DNA from: Angiostrongylus vasorum
Taxonomy: Eukaryota; Nematoda; Chromadorea; Rhabditida; Metastrongylidae
Direction: 5' to 3'
NCBI GenBank assembly: GCA_018806985.1
Contig: JADANN010000429.1
Coordinates: forward strand, 682,001-746,000
Length of the DNA: 64,000 bases
Position numbers and translations under genes: made by a program. The notes beneath the pieces are model-generated. The model worked only from the letters and a program-made list of their open reading frames with translations. It had not been told where the DNA came from and ran no database searches. Position 1 is the first letter of the stretch. The number at the start of each line of letters is the position of its first letter. Positions 1 to 11,815 of the stretch are shown here, piece by piece.

Positions 1-229
1 AGTCGCCTATGAGTCAGAACAACAATGAGGAGGCGGGTGGCCACCGACTCATGGTTGCTGACGAAACCGGTTGCAAAAATATTCCCAGTGTCGAAATAGG
101 GGGGAACAGCACTGAAGTGTCACTCTGATGGTTTCGGCGGCCACGTCAGAAATGGACATGGCGAGCTCCGCGACAGAACAGCACTGTGTGATGTTCATCT
201 ACAGGTAAATTAAACATCAACATTAATAG

Positions 230-515
230 CATAAAAGAATGAAGCGTTCGGTGTCGATCAAATGCTGAGGAATGCGCCTTGAATTTGGTTTCATTGAACA
301 TCGTAGAGGCGATTGAAAACATGTTTGACATATATAATGACTCGTGGTACTCCAGCGTTCTAACAACTCAGTGCTGGTATCCTTCCAGACAAGTCTAGTA
401 CCAATTTCCCGAACCAGCAACGATGGAGGGTTTGGTCTGCTCGAGGTGCGGCGTTGAACCAAAGAGCATGTGTATATTGCACGGTGTCTCTGATTACTGA
501 GCTATAACCACCCCA
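230..515 (-). mobile_element. SINE-A, old diverged copy
   Basis: It keeps the layout: gcgttcggtgtcgatcaa, the cagacaagtctagtaccaat module and a head with cattactgagctat-like decay. It belongs to a more diverged subgroup that has GCGTTCGGxGTTG in place of CTCTCGGCGTTG. Confidence 0.7.
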
Positions 516-946
516 TAAATAGCATCTGTCGCTTCAAAATATTGGAAATATGGGCTTATTATCTCGTGCAAAAATCCTAAGTGACGTCACTGAATTCTCT
601 TCTTTTCTTAACAAATGGAAATCTATCGATTTTGGTTTTTTCTCTAACAGCTAAGCTAATATGGACAACAAAAGTGCATACATAGAGAATGCTAACTGCA
701 TTTGGTTGGATAAAAGGATAAGTTATTATCTTTCGTCTCAGCTGATATTTGAATTAACAGCAAGAAAAGGACTTTTAACTCAAGCATTGCGCAGTAGGGT
801 AAGGCCTCAGTGACTTGCTCACGTTCAAGAGCTCAAAACTCCGCCAAGCTGAGCTTTCTCTCCATCGTCCTTAACGACTGTGCATCAAAGAAACCGGTGA
901 GAAGAAAGACGAAAAACGTAATTGGCAGCTGGTTGCTGTTTAGTAA

Positions 947-1230
947 GATAAAGGATAAAGGGATAAAACTCTCGGCGTTGATCAATCCCTGTGGGATGCA
1001 CCATGCATTCGACCTCATTAAGCATCGTTGGAGGTGATTGAATGCATATCTGGCCTTTGCAACGGCTCGCGGTGGCCAACCGATGTATCGAGCCAGTGCT
1101 GCTATCCTCCCAGACAAGTCTGCTACCAATTTGCTGACTCCGGAGAAATGGAAGGCTCGGTGGGCCATGGGCGCCGGGAGCGATTCCACCTGTGTAGCAG
1201 GACGCTTCCGACCACTGCGCCACACGCTCC
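947..1230 (-). mobile_element. SINE-A, complete
   Basis: Tail on the left (aaggataaagggataaaa, three TTTATCC-type units on the minus strand), tRNA-like head on the right (ccgaccactgcgccacacgc). Flanks GCTGTTTAGTAAGA and GCTGTTTCCTAAGA look like a worn target duplication. Confidence 0.88.
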
Positions 1231-2185
1231 GCTGTTTCCTAAGAAATCATAAGTTATCTGAGCTGTTGTGATTTGCACTAGTGACACTTGAATACCTCAG
1301 TATGGAAAAACTTTGGTACAAAACACTTTCACCTAAATATGGAAGCTTTTAGGCTAACGCAAAGCACTGAACGGTTTTCTTTTCTACAGATACTACTGAT
1401 CATGGTGGATTTCAAGAACAACAAAAAAAACCTTCGAGAAATCGATAAGGAGTTGTTTTTGTTCATGGGTGTTGGGCATAGACGAGATTCTACTTTCTAT
1501 ATTGTCTTGAACAAAAGAAGAGCTAAGAGATGAGTGTCACTCTGTTGAACTCTCTCAGCCGTTTCGTACTTTATCCTTTACAATAGATGGCATGATGGGA
1601 ATCAGTTCATGTTTCAGCTGACGGCGACATCATTCGACGACGGCCGTTGTTGATAGCGTCAGTACAGAAATGCGATAAAAGATCCTATGTGAATCATGCT
1701 AATGTCAGTTGGAGCTTTTCTTTTTCTACATTAGCAAAAAAGCGCTACTGTACAAGCACGAAAGTGCTTCATTTTTCATGAAGAAGACGAAACATCACGA
1801 ATATGATGCACAAGAGGAGTTCATCGAACCTCCCTACTTCCTGTCCGTGACAACAGTATCAGGACAAGCGTCATTCCAGAAAACAACAATCATCTAGAAA
1901 TTGATCGGGTTTTTTTAAAGATTCAGAGTGCGTTGTGACAGTATGACAAGAAAAGCAAATAGCAATGGAGAAAAAACGCCTGCACAAAGTGCTTTTGCGA
2001 TTAAATTGTTTTTTATCTTTTCTATTGAGAGCATCCCGCACGTACATATACCACTACCGTACACCTCGTATATTGTGGGAACGGGTATAGAAAGTGCATT
2101 GGCATAAAAATACTTAGACATCTACTAAGATGGTTGTTCCGCGTCACGTGGAATTATGTCAGTTGTTAATTCCAGCGCTTTCTCT
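1231..2185. other. No recognisable feature
   Basis: AT-rich sequence with only short, unsupported frames (1288-1533, 1709-1897). The stretch 516-946 on the other side of the SINE is likewise empty. Confidence 0.6.
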
Positions 2186-2200
2186 ATTGGTTTCGGTATA

Positions 2201-2481
2201 AAATAAAAGGATAAAGCTCTCGGCGTTGATCAATCCCTAAGGAATGTGCCATGCATTCGACTTCATTTAGCTTCGTTTGTAGGTGGTTGAATGCATATAT
2301 GGCCTCTACAATGACTCGCGGTGGCCTACCGATGTATCGAACCAGTGCTGCTATCCTCCCAGACAAGTCTGGTACCAATTTGTCCACCCCGGAGGGATGG
2401 AAGGCTTGGTGAGCCATGGGCGCTGTTACCGATTCCACGTGTGTGTTGCAGGGCGCCTCCAACCACTGCACCACACGCGCC
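2201..2481 (-). mobile_element. SINE-A, complete, with 15-bp target duplication
   Basis: This tRNA-derived short interspersed element is 281 bp long. ATTGGTTTCGGTATA stands directly on each side (2186-2200 and 2482-2496), which proves retrotransposition. On the minus strand it begins with a tRNA-like head: box A of the type TGGTGCAGTGG and a box B-like segment about 40 bases later. The central module CCAAGCCTTCCATCCCTCCG…GGTACCAGACTTGTCTGGGA follows, then an A-family body (GATACATCGGTAGGCCACC…ATGCATTCAA). The tail is AGCTTTATCCTTTTATTT. It would be transcribed by RNA polymerase III and moved by a partner LINE. Confidence 0.9.
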
Positions 2482-2496
2482 ATTGGTTTCGGTATA

Positions 2497-3334
2497 TAGG
2501 TAACAGCTATTGCTATGTCTTAAGTATCTACTATCTTTCAAATTCAAGTCGTGCTCGAAATCTCGCAACAGCTTTGCTAAGACGATCCTCGGACGGCATC
2601 ACAAGCAGTAGCTCATTTTTGTGGGTTGAAGGTTAGATTGCCGTTCCGCGCCTAGAATGCCACTAAGACAGCGGTGACTCCTAATAGTGGTTGACTGATG
2701 TTGATCGAGCCATCAAAGACAATGTATCAAGCTGAATTTCCCCTCACAGAAAAAGAAATGGGCACAAGATTTGTGTTGTTGCAACATATCGTGTAGAAAG
2801 TATGCAATCTATAATGGGCAAAAAATCGATAGATGGTTTTCTGTCAGAAGAATAATTAAGCTTCTCTGATGAAACGGCTAGCGCATTCACATTGCTCCTT
2901 AGTACGCTTGCGTTGAGATCAATACGTTGGCATTTTCACTATCAACGCTCTTCCAGCTTCTGTAGAATATTGAACACCACTTATCAAGAAGTAGCACTTG
3001 TTTAGCGCGATCCTTTCAAATAGCCTTAGACTTGAAAAGCTTTCGCAATCCCTTTTCCCGCAAAATTTAGCCACTGCTAGCCACCAAACCTCGTTACAAA
3101 TGCATGGAATTTTTTCTCCAGCTTTTCTCTATGGGTTTCACTTCATCGCTTTTCCCTAGTTTTTCCTTGGTTTCATCTACATGCTTAGTACAGTTCAAAA
3201 AACGTTGTAGGAAGGATTCTCGAAGAATATTGTTTATAGAAATGACAAGCGTTTGAGTGCTCTTCCAAGTAGCTTCCGTTTATTGTGATGATTTCTCATA
3301 TGGTAATCACGCAAAATGAAAACCACAATGAAGG
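2497..3334. other. No recognisable feature
   Basis: Unique-looking sequence without repeats, exons or simple sequence. The same holds for 3650-4329, 4413-5044, 5738-6126 and 7159-7439. Confidence 0.55.
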
Positions 3335-3412
3335 CAGAAGAGTTGTTATTTTTATTCTTTATTCAAGAACAAGCTGACGCTTCGGCGCATTTCGCCTTCC
3401 TCAGAGCATTTC
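3335..3412 (-). repeat. Solo Penelope-like terminal fragment with hammerhead-like motif
   Basis: On the minus strand the sequence runs CTGAGGA, stem GGCG/CGCC, then GAAGCGTC (one A changed to G in the GAAA core), then AGCTTGTTCTTGAATAAAG. It is identical in layout to the ends of the large element at 28,768. It faces a second fragment at 3441-3640 in opposite orientation. Confidence 0.7.
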
Positions 3413-3440
3413 TTCCCCATTCGTTTAACATTTTATCTGT

Positions 3441-3640
3441 TTAGTTATGTAAGTGTTTGGTTGGGTAGATTGTTGCTAACTTGACCTTTCCAGGCTCTGA
3501 GGAATACGAAATCCGCCGAAACGTCAGCTTGTTCTTGAATAAATAATAAAATCGTGTTTGCTCAAGAAGGATATAAAGAATTATCTGAGCAATGCCGAAG
3601 TTAGCACAAAGTCGGTCATAGGGGAAGACAGAAAACATTG
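3441..3640 (+). repeat. Solo Penelope-like terminal fragment with hammerhead-like motif
   Basis: The core CTGAGGA lies at 3497-3503, and GAAACGTC follows a decayed stem II. Stem I can pair perfectly: CAGGCT before the core with AGCTTG after the cleavage triplet (one G-T pair). The downstream text cgtgtttgctcaa…gaattatctgagcaatgccga matches the right end of the element at 28,768-32,044. Confidence 0.75.
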
Positions 3641-4329
3641 GCTCTGCGTCGATTTTAAGGCTAGGGCTTCACCTTCATATAATCGTGCCGCCTCTTCCCC
3701 ATGAGGAAAAGTACCTCAGTCGTAAATGTTAGGGAAAGCTAGATCAAATGCAGCCGCCTTTGGCGGACATCGGGACATAACAACACCTTTGAAATACACA
3801 AAAGCCAAGTTCGATGAAGTTTTTAGATATGAACAAAGAAAAGCAGGGACACGTTACACGTGCGCGGTCCACAAAGTAAAAACGGTGGTTTGTTAGAGCG
3901 AAGCACTGCTTCTGTAGTCACATTTGTTTAGTTGATGAAAATGGGAAACGATTTATGGGATTCTAAGGGGTATCACGGCGGTCATCGTTTGTAGTCCAAT
4001 TGATGTTGATAAAGCTAAAAAGAAAAGGCATAAAACTTATACCACAAGTGATAAGACTCTCTTCACAACGTACTGGAATCTAATTTCTTGAGCTTATTTA
4101 CATCTCCGATCACAGCAACATTAACTAAGCGAGAGAAACAGGGCTGGTCCTTTAGAGATGTAAATGGAGAGAAGAGGACAAATCTTCAAGCCGTTGCCGA
4201 ACAACCGACAACCTTCATGCATGACGTTTGCGAGTTATCGACACGAATGAAAAATGTACTGAGGGTCGTACGTCATACGAAACCAGGGCATCTGATTATC
4301 CAGACAGGGAAGTAAATGCGATTCCTAAA

Positions 4330-4412
4330 TGAGCGCGATGTAACCCTTTCCGGGGGCTAACGCGTTCACCACCACACCATGTGGGTCCTTCGTTTAGCCT
4401 GTATAGCATATT
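4330..4412 (-). mobile_element. SINE-B head fragment
   Basis: aaccctttccgggggctaac and caccaccacaccatgtgggt match the head of SINE-B. Nothing of the body is left. Confidence 0.7.
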
Positions 4413-5044
4413 TTTTATGAGTATACGGTTACCTTGCATTGAGTATTAATCCATCCGTCTATAGTTTTTTTGATGCTTTCGTTGTACATGCTGTCAACTT
4501 GCTACTTCTAAATTCACATTGCCACTATTGATTCTGGGCTTATAACTTGCATGCTTACTCACCACGTTGGACGTCTCTCATCGAGTAATGCCTTATTGGT
4601 CCGATACAGTCGCTTTAGATGAGTAGCTGAATAGAAAGACATGCATAACATCAGGTATTAGCCAGGCAGAACGAATGCTTGCTAAATTCAGCAATTCTTT
4701 TTGGAAAGAATGGTCTTCGCCCAAATCACATGTAGGCGATGTTAATGAAAATCAATGTGTTTCTTTTGCTTCATTCGTACTCAGTGAAATGGATATCTCA
4801 GAATACTCCATCAATATATATCTGTGTTGGTAAGTGGAAATTATGAAATACTTAGCTCCAGAGTTAATCAGGAGAAAGCGAACGACTTGTGGAGCTTTCA
4901 AAATATCGACGATGTAGTGATGGGCACAAAGAACACCCGACTCTGCGCTCACCCTTTTTGATCCGACTATTTTTTTGCCTTAAACCTACGAGTCAAAAAT
5001 TTGGTCGCTACTTAAGCAGGATGAAACACCACTCAGCTCCATCG

Positions 5045-5390
5045 AAAGCGCAATGGAGAGGATGAAGCTAGGAGTATGTTACATCATGCAGTTAAGAGAT
5101 GAAATCCAAAGTTCCAACTTACGTCGACGATCAAAATCGGGCACCTCGTTGTGCACGTCAGACTGTAGGAAATCAAGTGGACCAAACACTTTAGGCGTTT
5201 CAATGGCAACAGATAAGCAAGAGCCGTTAGCGACTAGATTCTTCAAACGCACAAGAGGAACCCCACCGAGCCGATGGTCGGAGTTCTCCAACAAAACCCT
5301 TGAGCAAAGATATGATGCTCGGCGATTTTCTAGAGCGAACAGAACCCAGTGGGCTACTTTCGCGCGAGATGGTGAAAACTGGTGACTTTA
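5045..5390 (+). pseudogene. Non-LTR retrotransposon (RTE-like) 3' end fragment
   Basis: The frame from 5053 to a stop at 5385 begins MERMKLGVCYIMQLRDEIQS, then NLRRRSKSG, and later EPLATRFFKRTRGTPPSRWS and LEQRYDARRFSRANRTQWA. This is the familiar C-terminal tail of RTE-type reverse transcriptase polyproteins, which is also present at 35,210. The middle part is out of frame. Only the 3' end was inserted, as expected for LINE 5' truncation. A few bases after it a diverged SINE-A begins. Confidence 0.65.
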
Positions 5391-5477
5391 CAGACTTCAG
5401 CTCTACTCACTCAGCGATCAATCGAAGGACGGGTGATACAGGTGGTACAAGTGGTTTCTCTCTACTCATTTCATAAA

Positions 5478-5737
5478 AATGGAAGATAAAGCGTTCGGCG
5501 TTGGGTGCAGGAGTACCCCAAGTATTCGATTCCATTAAGCATCGTAGAGGTGACGGGGTACATATTTGGCTTGTATATTGACTTGTCATGGTTTAACGAT
5601 GCACCAGATCAGTGTTTTTACCTTCCCAAACAAGTCAATTTTTCGCAATCCGGAGCAACGCATGCCTTTCTTGCGCGAGAGTCTAACCAACGACAATTTG
5701 TGTATTGCAGGATACCTCTAACCACTGTGCTACACGT
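5478..5737 (-). mobile_element. SINE-A, old diverged copy
   Basis: agataaagcgttcggcgttg at the tail side, the ccaaacaagtcaatttt module, and ctaaccactgtgctacacg at the head. It lies 80 bases right of a LINE tail. Confidence 0.72.
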
Positions 5738-6126
5738 TTTCCCGACCATAGAATCTAGTAGATCTGTTTTCTTTACGAGCCATGAACTGTTATCCGCACC
5801 GGGCAAGTGCTTCTGTGCCATGCGGAATATGGGAATATTGAGCAGCACTTCGCGAAAGCTGTGGAAACTCCATTGTTAAGTGTCAAGAAAGTGCAACATT
5901 TGTGAAAAAAAGAAAGGAAATATTGATGTGAATAGAAAATACGATTAGTACCTTTGGCGAACAACAAACGAATAGATGAAATATAGAAATGACGGCCTCG
6001 GCCTTTGGGGGTGACACTGCAGCTTTGGAATAGCTTGCTATCGCATTGTACTATTGGAAATTCTCAAAGGCATTCTCTTGTTCCACACCACCACCTACCT
6101 AAAGCGCGCTGAACTGCTTGAGTAAA

Positions 6127-6412
6127 AAAAAGGATAAAGCTCTAGGGCGTTGGTTAATCCCCTGAGGGATGCGCCATGCATTTGACTTCATTAAGCACCG
6201 AAAGGAGGTGATTGAATGCATATCTGGAGTTTACAATGACTTGCGGTGGCCTACCGATGCATCGAGCCAGTGCTGCTATTCTCCCAGACAAGTCTGGTAC
6301 CAATTTGCCGACCCCGGAGGGATGGAAGAAGGCTTGGTGGGCCATGGGAGCGGGGTTCGATTCCACGTGTGTGTTGCCGGACGCCTCCGTCCACTGCGCC
6401 ATAAGCGCCCTT
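6127..6412 (-). mobile_element. SINE-A, complete
   Basis: Full-length copy close to the common form (aaaaaggataaagctc… to …ccactgcgccataagcgcc). A three-base insertion lies in the central module (ggaagaaggc). Confidence 0.88.
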
Positions 6413-6439
6413 CCGTAATTGCTTAATTACTATAGCAAA

Positions 6440-6700
6440 ACGATTATCAGTCTGCATGTGAAATACTTAGTGGAAGTACCATAGAAGGCGGTGAATGTGC
6501 GAAGAAGCTATTTTGCTTTCAATGCGGTTGAAATCTTGGTTTCGTGTATTTTGGAATTTTCTCAAAGAGGTGTTTGGCTGGATAGATGGCAACAAACTCG
6601 CCATTTCCAGGCTCTGAAGAAGGCGAAATACTCCGAAACGTCACGTGAACAAAGGCTATAGTAACAGTCTCGTGTTTGCTCAATGAATTATTAATCACCA
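6440..6700 (+). repeat. Solo Penelope-like terminal sequence
   Basis: It matches the right terminal region of the large element (gtgaaatacttagtgg…gaaatcttggtttcg…gaggtgtttggctgga). A hammerhead-like motif has CTGAAGA at 6614-6620 and CCGAAACGTCA at 6633-6643. Stem II has lost complementarity on one side. It ends near tcgtgtttgctcaatg. Confidence 0.75.
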
Positions 6701-6856
6701 CTACCAATTCGTCCACAGAGAGGATGGCGAACCCTTATGAAATACAAACGAGACATTTGCGGTCAATATGTTGTAAGAGAAACTTCGGATTATTCGAGTA
6801 GGGAGAAAAACCAAAATGAGCTCTGAGAATTATAGAGACGGCGTCGAGTCCATCAT

Positions 6857-7147
6857 GAAGGGATAAAAAGGATAAAGCTCTCGGCGTTGATCAATCACTA
6901 AGTGATGCGCCACGCATTCGACTTCATTAAGCATCGTTTAGAGGTAATTGAAAGCATATCTGTCCTTGACAATGACTCACTGTGACCTATCAATGTATCG
7001 AACCAGTGCTGCCATCCTCCCAGACAAGTCTAGCATCGATTCGCCGACCCCCGGGGGATGGAAGGCTTGGTGGGCCAGCGGCGTGGGGATCGATCCTACG
7101 TGTATTTGCAGGGCGCCTCCGAGCACTGCGCTGCACATACCCGTCAA
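6857..7147 (-). mobile_element. SINE-A, complete
   Basis: Full-length copy with the duplicated tail unit gggataaaaaggataaag. GAGTCCATCAT (6846-6856) and GAATCCATCAT (7148-7158) flank it as an 11-bp target duplication with one mismatch. Confidence 0.88.
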
Positions 7148-7439
7148 GAATCCATCATATTTTCGTCCAATGTTGGCGTGAAATCGTTACTGCCGTCATG
7201 GATGACTGCAGATTCGCTTCGTATTTGCTTGCTAGAATTCAATGTAAGAAAGAGAATGGGAAAAAAGTGCTCACAAAAACAAACATCATCGTCATCGTCG
7301 CGTAATCTCGTATCGTTCTCAATCTGCAGCTTTTTCATCGATACGCGTTCATCCAGTCCATCGGATTCTCACTTCTGAGATATCTACGAGCCATGAGTGA
7401 GGTGTGACTGGATTTAATGCATATTGATTAATTCACCAC

Positions 7440-7845
7440 AATTTACTTTTTTATTTATCATATGACCCAGCAACACATGTATCACACTGTACGGATCTCA
7501 GCACTTTCATTCTTCTCGTTTACCTGCATCCACAATCCACTAAGATTTTCGAATTTTTTTTGCGCGTATGTTTGGCAGCTCCTTGCAGATTTTTTCATCT
7601 TCATCACGAATGTCCTGGAATGCTGGTCGAGTCGATCCACCTTGGAATCCTGAGATAGCCGTGCTCGGGCATTCCCGCGTGGATTGGGGGGGAGTTAGGG
7701 TTGGGTCAAACTAGTCTGGTACCAACTTCCTGGTCTTGTGGAATGAGAGGCTTGGTTAACGCGCAGGGGGCCTCAAGCCAGCCCATGGGTAGGTTATGCA
7801 GTGTGCGCAATGAACAAGGTTAACCACCGCGCCAATCGCTTACTG
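7440..7845 (-). mobile_element. SINE-C, diverged copy
   Basis: ttcatcttcatcacgaatgt, gaatgctggtcgagtcgatc, actagtctggtaccaacttc and taaccaccgcgcc follow the SINE-C order. A G-rich expansion lies near 7688. Confidence 0.75.
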
Positions 7846-8409
7846 CGTATGTTTCTTAAACAGTAAACTGAGCAGTTCGACGAAGCATTCAGTTAGCGAA
7901 ACAATACTTTTTTTCTAACATTTCCAACATTTGCAACCTTGCAAGTGATCATAATGAAATTGTTAGTGCCAAGATGTTTGTTAAATGGCTCATATAGCCC
8001 AATCTTTTGCTCAAATAAAATAGCGCAAGATTTCAAAAACCGTCAGACTACGTCAGAGTTCATTGAAAATGATGAGGATGAGCACTCTATGAAGAGATGA
8101 CCACAATTAACTATTAAAACTTACGTTTATAAGCGACATTGTTTCATCAAAGTCATCTTAAACTGCAACAATTCCTATTGACACTTCATTTCTATTCCCC
8201 AGTAACCATTCATTGTTTGTGTAGCTTTTCTTTTTTGCGTTAATTATGACAAATCTTCCGTTTTGTTTATTTTTTTATAGCTTAACTTTCCCGGATTCTT
8301 TAACTTGGTCCGTTATTAGCTAGCACATGGCGAATAGCAACCGCCCTCTATAAAAGAGCCTCGCCGGGTGAGTACGGCTCACTCGAGGTGCTCAACTGAG
8401 GAAGATCTG
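7846..8409. other. No recognisable feature
   Basis: AT-rich spacer before the 68-bp tandem repeat. 9311-9899 and 10,201-11,448 are also without recognisable content. Confidence 0.55.
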
Positions 8410-8640
8410 GTTTGATGCGAGATGAAGACGCTACATAGAGAAGAGGAACAACTGTGGACCATCGACAAGGATCTTCGGTTCCGATGAAAACGAAGACGCT
8501 ACATCGAGAAGAGGGACGACTGTGGACCATCGAGAACGATGTTCGGCTCTGATGAAAACGAAGACGTCGAAACGTTAGCCGAATAAATATCTCGTATCAA
8601 CGTCGTGTAAGGTCAACAATATAAACAAATATCGGTCCGT
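8410..8640 (+). repeat. 68-bp tandem repeat ending in a second-type hammerhead motif
   Basis: Two units of 68 bases (for example tgtggaccatcga at 8453 and again at 8521) lead into a third partial unit. It carries CTGATGA (8549-8555), a short stem-loop and GAAACGTTA (8569-8577). The flanking arms TTCGGCT and AGCCGAA are perfectly complementary, giving an intact stem I of 7 bp. The terminal text aataaatatctcgtatcaac resembles the end at 63,870-63,895. It is probably the end of a different Penelope-like family. Confidence 0.7.
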
Positions 8641-8817
8641 TGTCTCATCTCCGTCTCCACGAAACTTCTCGGATTTGGCGATTGGATTCGGCTGCCACTT
8701 GAGGACATTGTTTTTTATGAATGTCGCTAAATGTCGATTGAATTTATTACTTATGGAATTCTTCGATGGCCATAGTAGATCACTTCCAGTTAGAAAAGAT
8801 TAATAGAAATAAGCAAA

Positions 8818-9310
8818 CTAATCAAAGACCAAGGAAACAAAGGCAAAAAGAAAGACGAGCAGAAAAAAGGAAGTGGGAATGAGGCCTGAGAAAGGTGTAA
8901 ACGAAAAGAGAAAAAAGAGAAAATGAAGAGAGAAAAATTCACGGGAAACATGAGCAGTTTTACGAAGCTTGAAGTATCTCATTTCATCAATATTTGAACA
9001 TGATAAATTTGGAACAACGAATGATGAAAAAAATCTAATCAACTAAAGCCTAGCAAATAGCCATGGAAAAAAGCAAATCCTGAGAGGGACACGAAGAATA
9101 ACCGAAGAAAAATATTCGTTTCCGTTACCAACTAGGCTTGATCTGATGTGCTATAGTGGATTCTTCAACTTAGCCTTAAAGCAGTGCTTGCACTGATGTG
9201 AGAATTAGATGGGTTCAGACGCATTAGGGTGTACACCCTTCATATAAACATATACGCAAACACACAGACACACATACACACACATCCGCATACATAGATA
9301 TATGAACAAG
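8818..9310. repeat. Purine-rich tract and CA-rich microsatellite
   Basis: 8820-8945 is almost all A and G on the plus strand (aaggcaaaaagaaagacgag…). 9243-9300 is an imperfect CA/TA repeat (acacacagacacacatacac). They are separated by AT-rich sequence. Confidence 0.7.
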
Positions 9311-9899
9311 GTGTGTCTACAAATTAATGCGAAAAGTAATCGGCACACCAGTTTAGCTAAAAAGCCTGCGTCGATCAAAAAACGGGATCGCCTACAGAAA
9401 AAAGTAAGGTTTATGTTTACTACGTAATCACCTAGCAAGGGTGCCCATCGATATGAGAGCTCTACTGCAAAAACTGTAGTAATGAAGTGCTCGAAAAATG
9501 TGATGGGCTTCGTTTCCCTTTGACGCCTGAGCAGAGATAGTTAGAGAGCTATGGAGTGTGGTACGATAGAACAGTTGCTTTTACTAGTACTAGCCCTACT
9601 CATCGCTGGGAATGAGAACTAAGTATTTAGGGCTCTGAGCCAGTTCAACTAGATTTCCTCCGAAATTCTCTCTTGTTCATCTACTCCTTTGGGATTTTCT
9701 GCCCATCTGTTTAATCACAACTATCGTTTTTCTTGTGAACTCAGCTTTTTTTTCATCGCTATCAAACTTACTTATCAATCCATGGAAATAATTTTTTCGA
9801 TTCCTGAATCTTTGAATCCGGGAAAGTCGAATTTTGAGCCTCTTCTTGGATCTTCAAAATCTTGAATCTTCTAATCTTGAAAATTACTTTGTAAACTTC

Positions 9900-10200
9900 T
9901 GTAATGCTGAGACATTTGCAAACCTCCGGACCGCAGGTGTCTGCGTTAGGGAACGAACTCGCTATTACACTTTCCGGAGGCTAACGCGTTAACCACCACG
10001 CCATACGGGTCCTCCGTTTCGTCTGTCTCTCAGCTAGTTTTACCGATCACTGCCATCAGCAATCACCCGCCAGTGGGACTGGTCTGAGGAGCCCAAATCG
10101 GCAATGGAGTCCGTTAAGCTGAGGCTGTAGCTATAATCACAATCTTGACCTTTTTCTTATTTACTGCCTACTCTTTTTTAATGGCAAGGTGTGGCGTTGA
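9900..10200 (-). mobile_element. SINE-B, near complete
   Basis: On the minus strand the order is a 5' segment (agcctcagcttaacgg…), then ACCCGTATGGCGTGGTGG (box A-like), the gene-like stretch to AGTTCGTTCCC (box B with one mismatch), and TTTGCAAATGTCTCAGC. The right flank carries the hairpin module (tatttactgcctac…aatggcaagg), the same module other copies have at their opposite end. Confidence 0.75.
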
Positions 10201-11448
10201 TATTTTGTAAACATTTTTTGTAATAGAAACAATCATTTTTTTGGAATAATTTGCCATTTCAGCGACTCGATAGAAGACAAATATCAACGAGGCTCATTAA
10301 AATTATTGATCAAGATTTAATTTTTGGCTTCAGTGCATCCGTCCAGATACGCTAATGGATTTTCGTTCCAGTCACGCGAACGCCAAACCGATGGATGGGA
10401 CAAATTTTTGCTTGAAAGCGAATAACCCAGCTACCAAGTTTCAAAGCATCGGTGCATTTGAATTGGACCGATCTCCATTACGGTTTTTTATCAGCTGATC
10501 ATAAAAGAAAAACCGGGAAAACAAAATAATGGAAAAAGGAGGAGCATCTGATGCAAATTTTCTCATTCAACACGTCATTCTGGGTTTTTAAGGTTTCCAC
10601 TTCTGCTTCGACAGAGTTGAATAAGAAGGGAAATCCTGAAAACAGTGATGACATGGTGCCCGTGAAGAACGATGTTTTTTAGAATTTAAGTTCGAAATTA
10701 TTCTTTAGAAGCTCAAACGAAGAGCACGTCTATGTCAGGAACCACCCTCGCTCTTGAAAGGGCTTAACCCCAAAACACTAGGCCTTTCTCTATAAAGAGA
10801 TACTGGCCATGTCGAAATTCTAGAACACTTTGGACTCGGATTTCTCAGCACTCGGAGGGAAAAAATTTAAACTAATTAAAAGAATAGGAATAACGTAATT
10901 GTGTTAAGGTCGACTCTTTGTGTAAACGGTATTCATAAACGAAAGAAAGAAGAACCCAAAACACAAAGCATTATCTTCGGCGAGCGAAAAAAGATGCTTG
11001 GGCTGAAAGGTAACGTTCAACGATAATTGCTAACCAACTGTGGACAACAACTATGGATTGGACGCGATCGTTTGATCTTTCTGACTCAGAGCGTAACTGT
11101 TGTGTTAGCAATTTTGAATTGGATAGCCAGTATGATTCAGGTCTGCCAAACCACGGAACACGTGAATACGTTGAAAAGGGTTCGATCGAAACCCAGGGTT
11201 GCGGCTTTGCTTAGACTCCATTAAGGAGTTTGGATAGAGCAAGTTGTTAATTAGGATGATTCAAGCATTTCAGGTCATAGATCTTAGAAATTCTTTAGAC
11301 CCCTGAAAGAAACCTATCGAACTCGGTCTAAACACTAGCTAAGACACACCTGGTAGATAATGCACGTAAATCTAGTGCGAATGCAGTTTATTATAAATGC
11401 AAAGAACTATTAATGCCTTCCGGTTCAGAGAAAGTCAGTAATCCGACG

Positions 11449-11815
11449 ATATCAACTTTTTTATTTCCTGCCTATCACAATTTTTATGGCAGGATATTAT
11501 GCGAAATACAACCACAATGGTGCTGAGATATTTGCAAAACTCCTAACCGCAGGTGTCTGCGGTGGGGAACGAATGCGCTATTACTCTTTCCGAAGGCTAA
11601 CGCGTTCACCACCACACCATGCATGTCCTTCATTTCGCCTTTCTCTCAGCTGGTTTTATCGATCAGTGTCAACAGCACTCATCCACCAACGGGATTGATC
11701 TGAGCAGCCCAAATCGGCATTGAACCCAGTTAAGCTGAGGCTATAGTTGAAATCACGATACTAAGTTTTTATTTGCTGCCTACTAGAATTTTTATGGCAG
11801 CGTATTATGCCAAAT
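11449..11815 (-). mobile_element. SINE-B, complete, hairpin module at both ends
   Basis: The unit starts with tttttatttcctgcctatca…ttttatggcaggatattatg and ends with the same module at about 11,765-11,810 (tttttatttgctgcctacta…tatggcagcgtattatg). Between them lie the tRNA-like head (box A-like tggtgtggtgg on the minus strand) and the cagctggttttatcgatcag segment. The CTGCC…GGCAG pair inside the module forms a short hairpin. Confidence 0.75.

Noticed and set aside
947..1271. Overlapping 70-130 codon frames on both strands of SINE-A, with similar peptides (such as …ASAAILPDKSGTNLPTPEG…) recurring in many places.
   Set aside because: The recurrence follows the SINE copies, the frames have no common start or stop, and different frames are open in different copies. 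They are by-products of a non-coding repeat, not a gene family.
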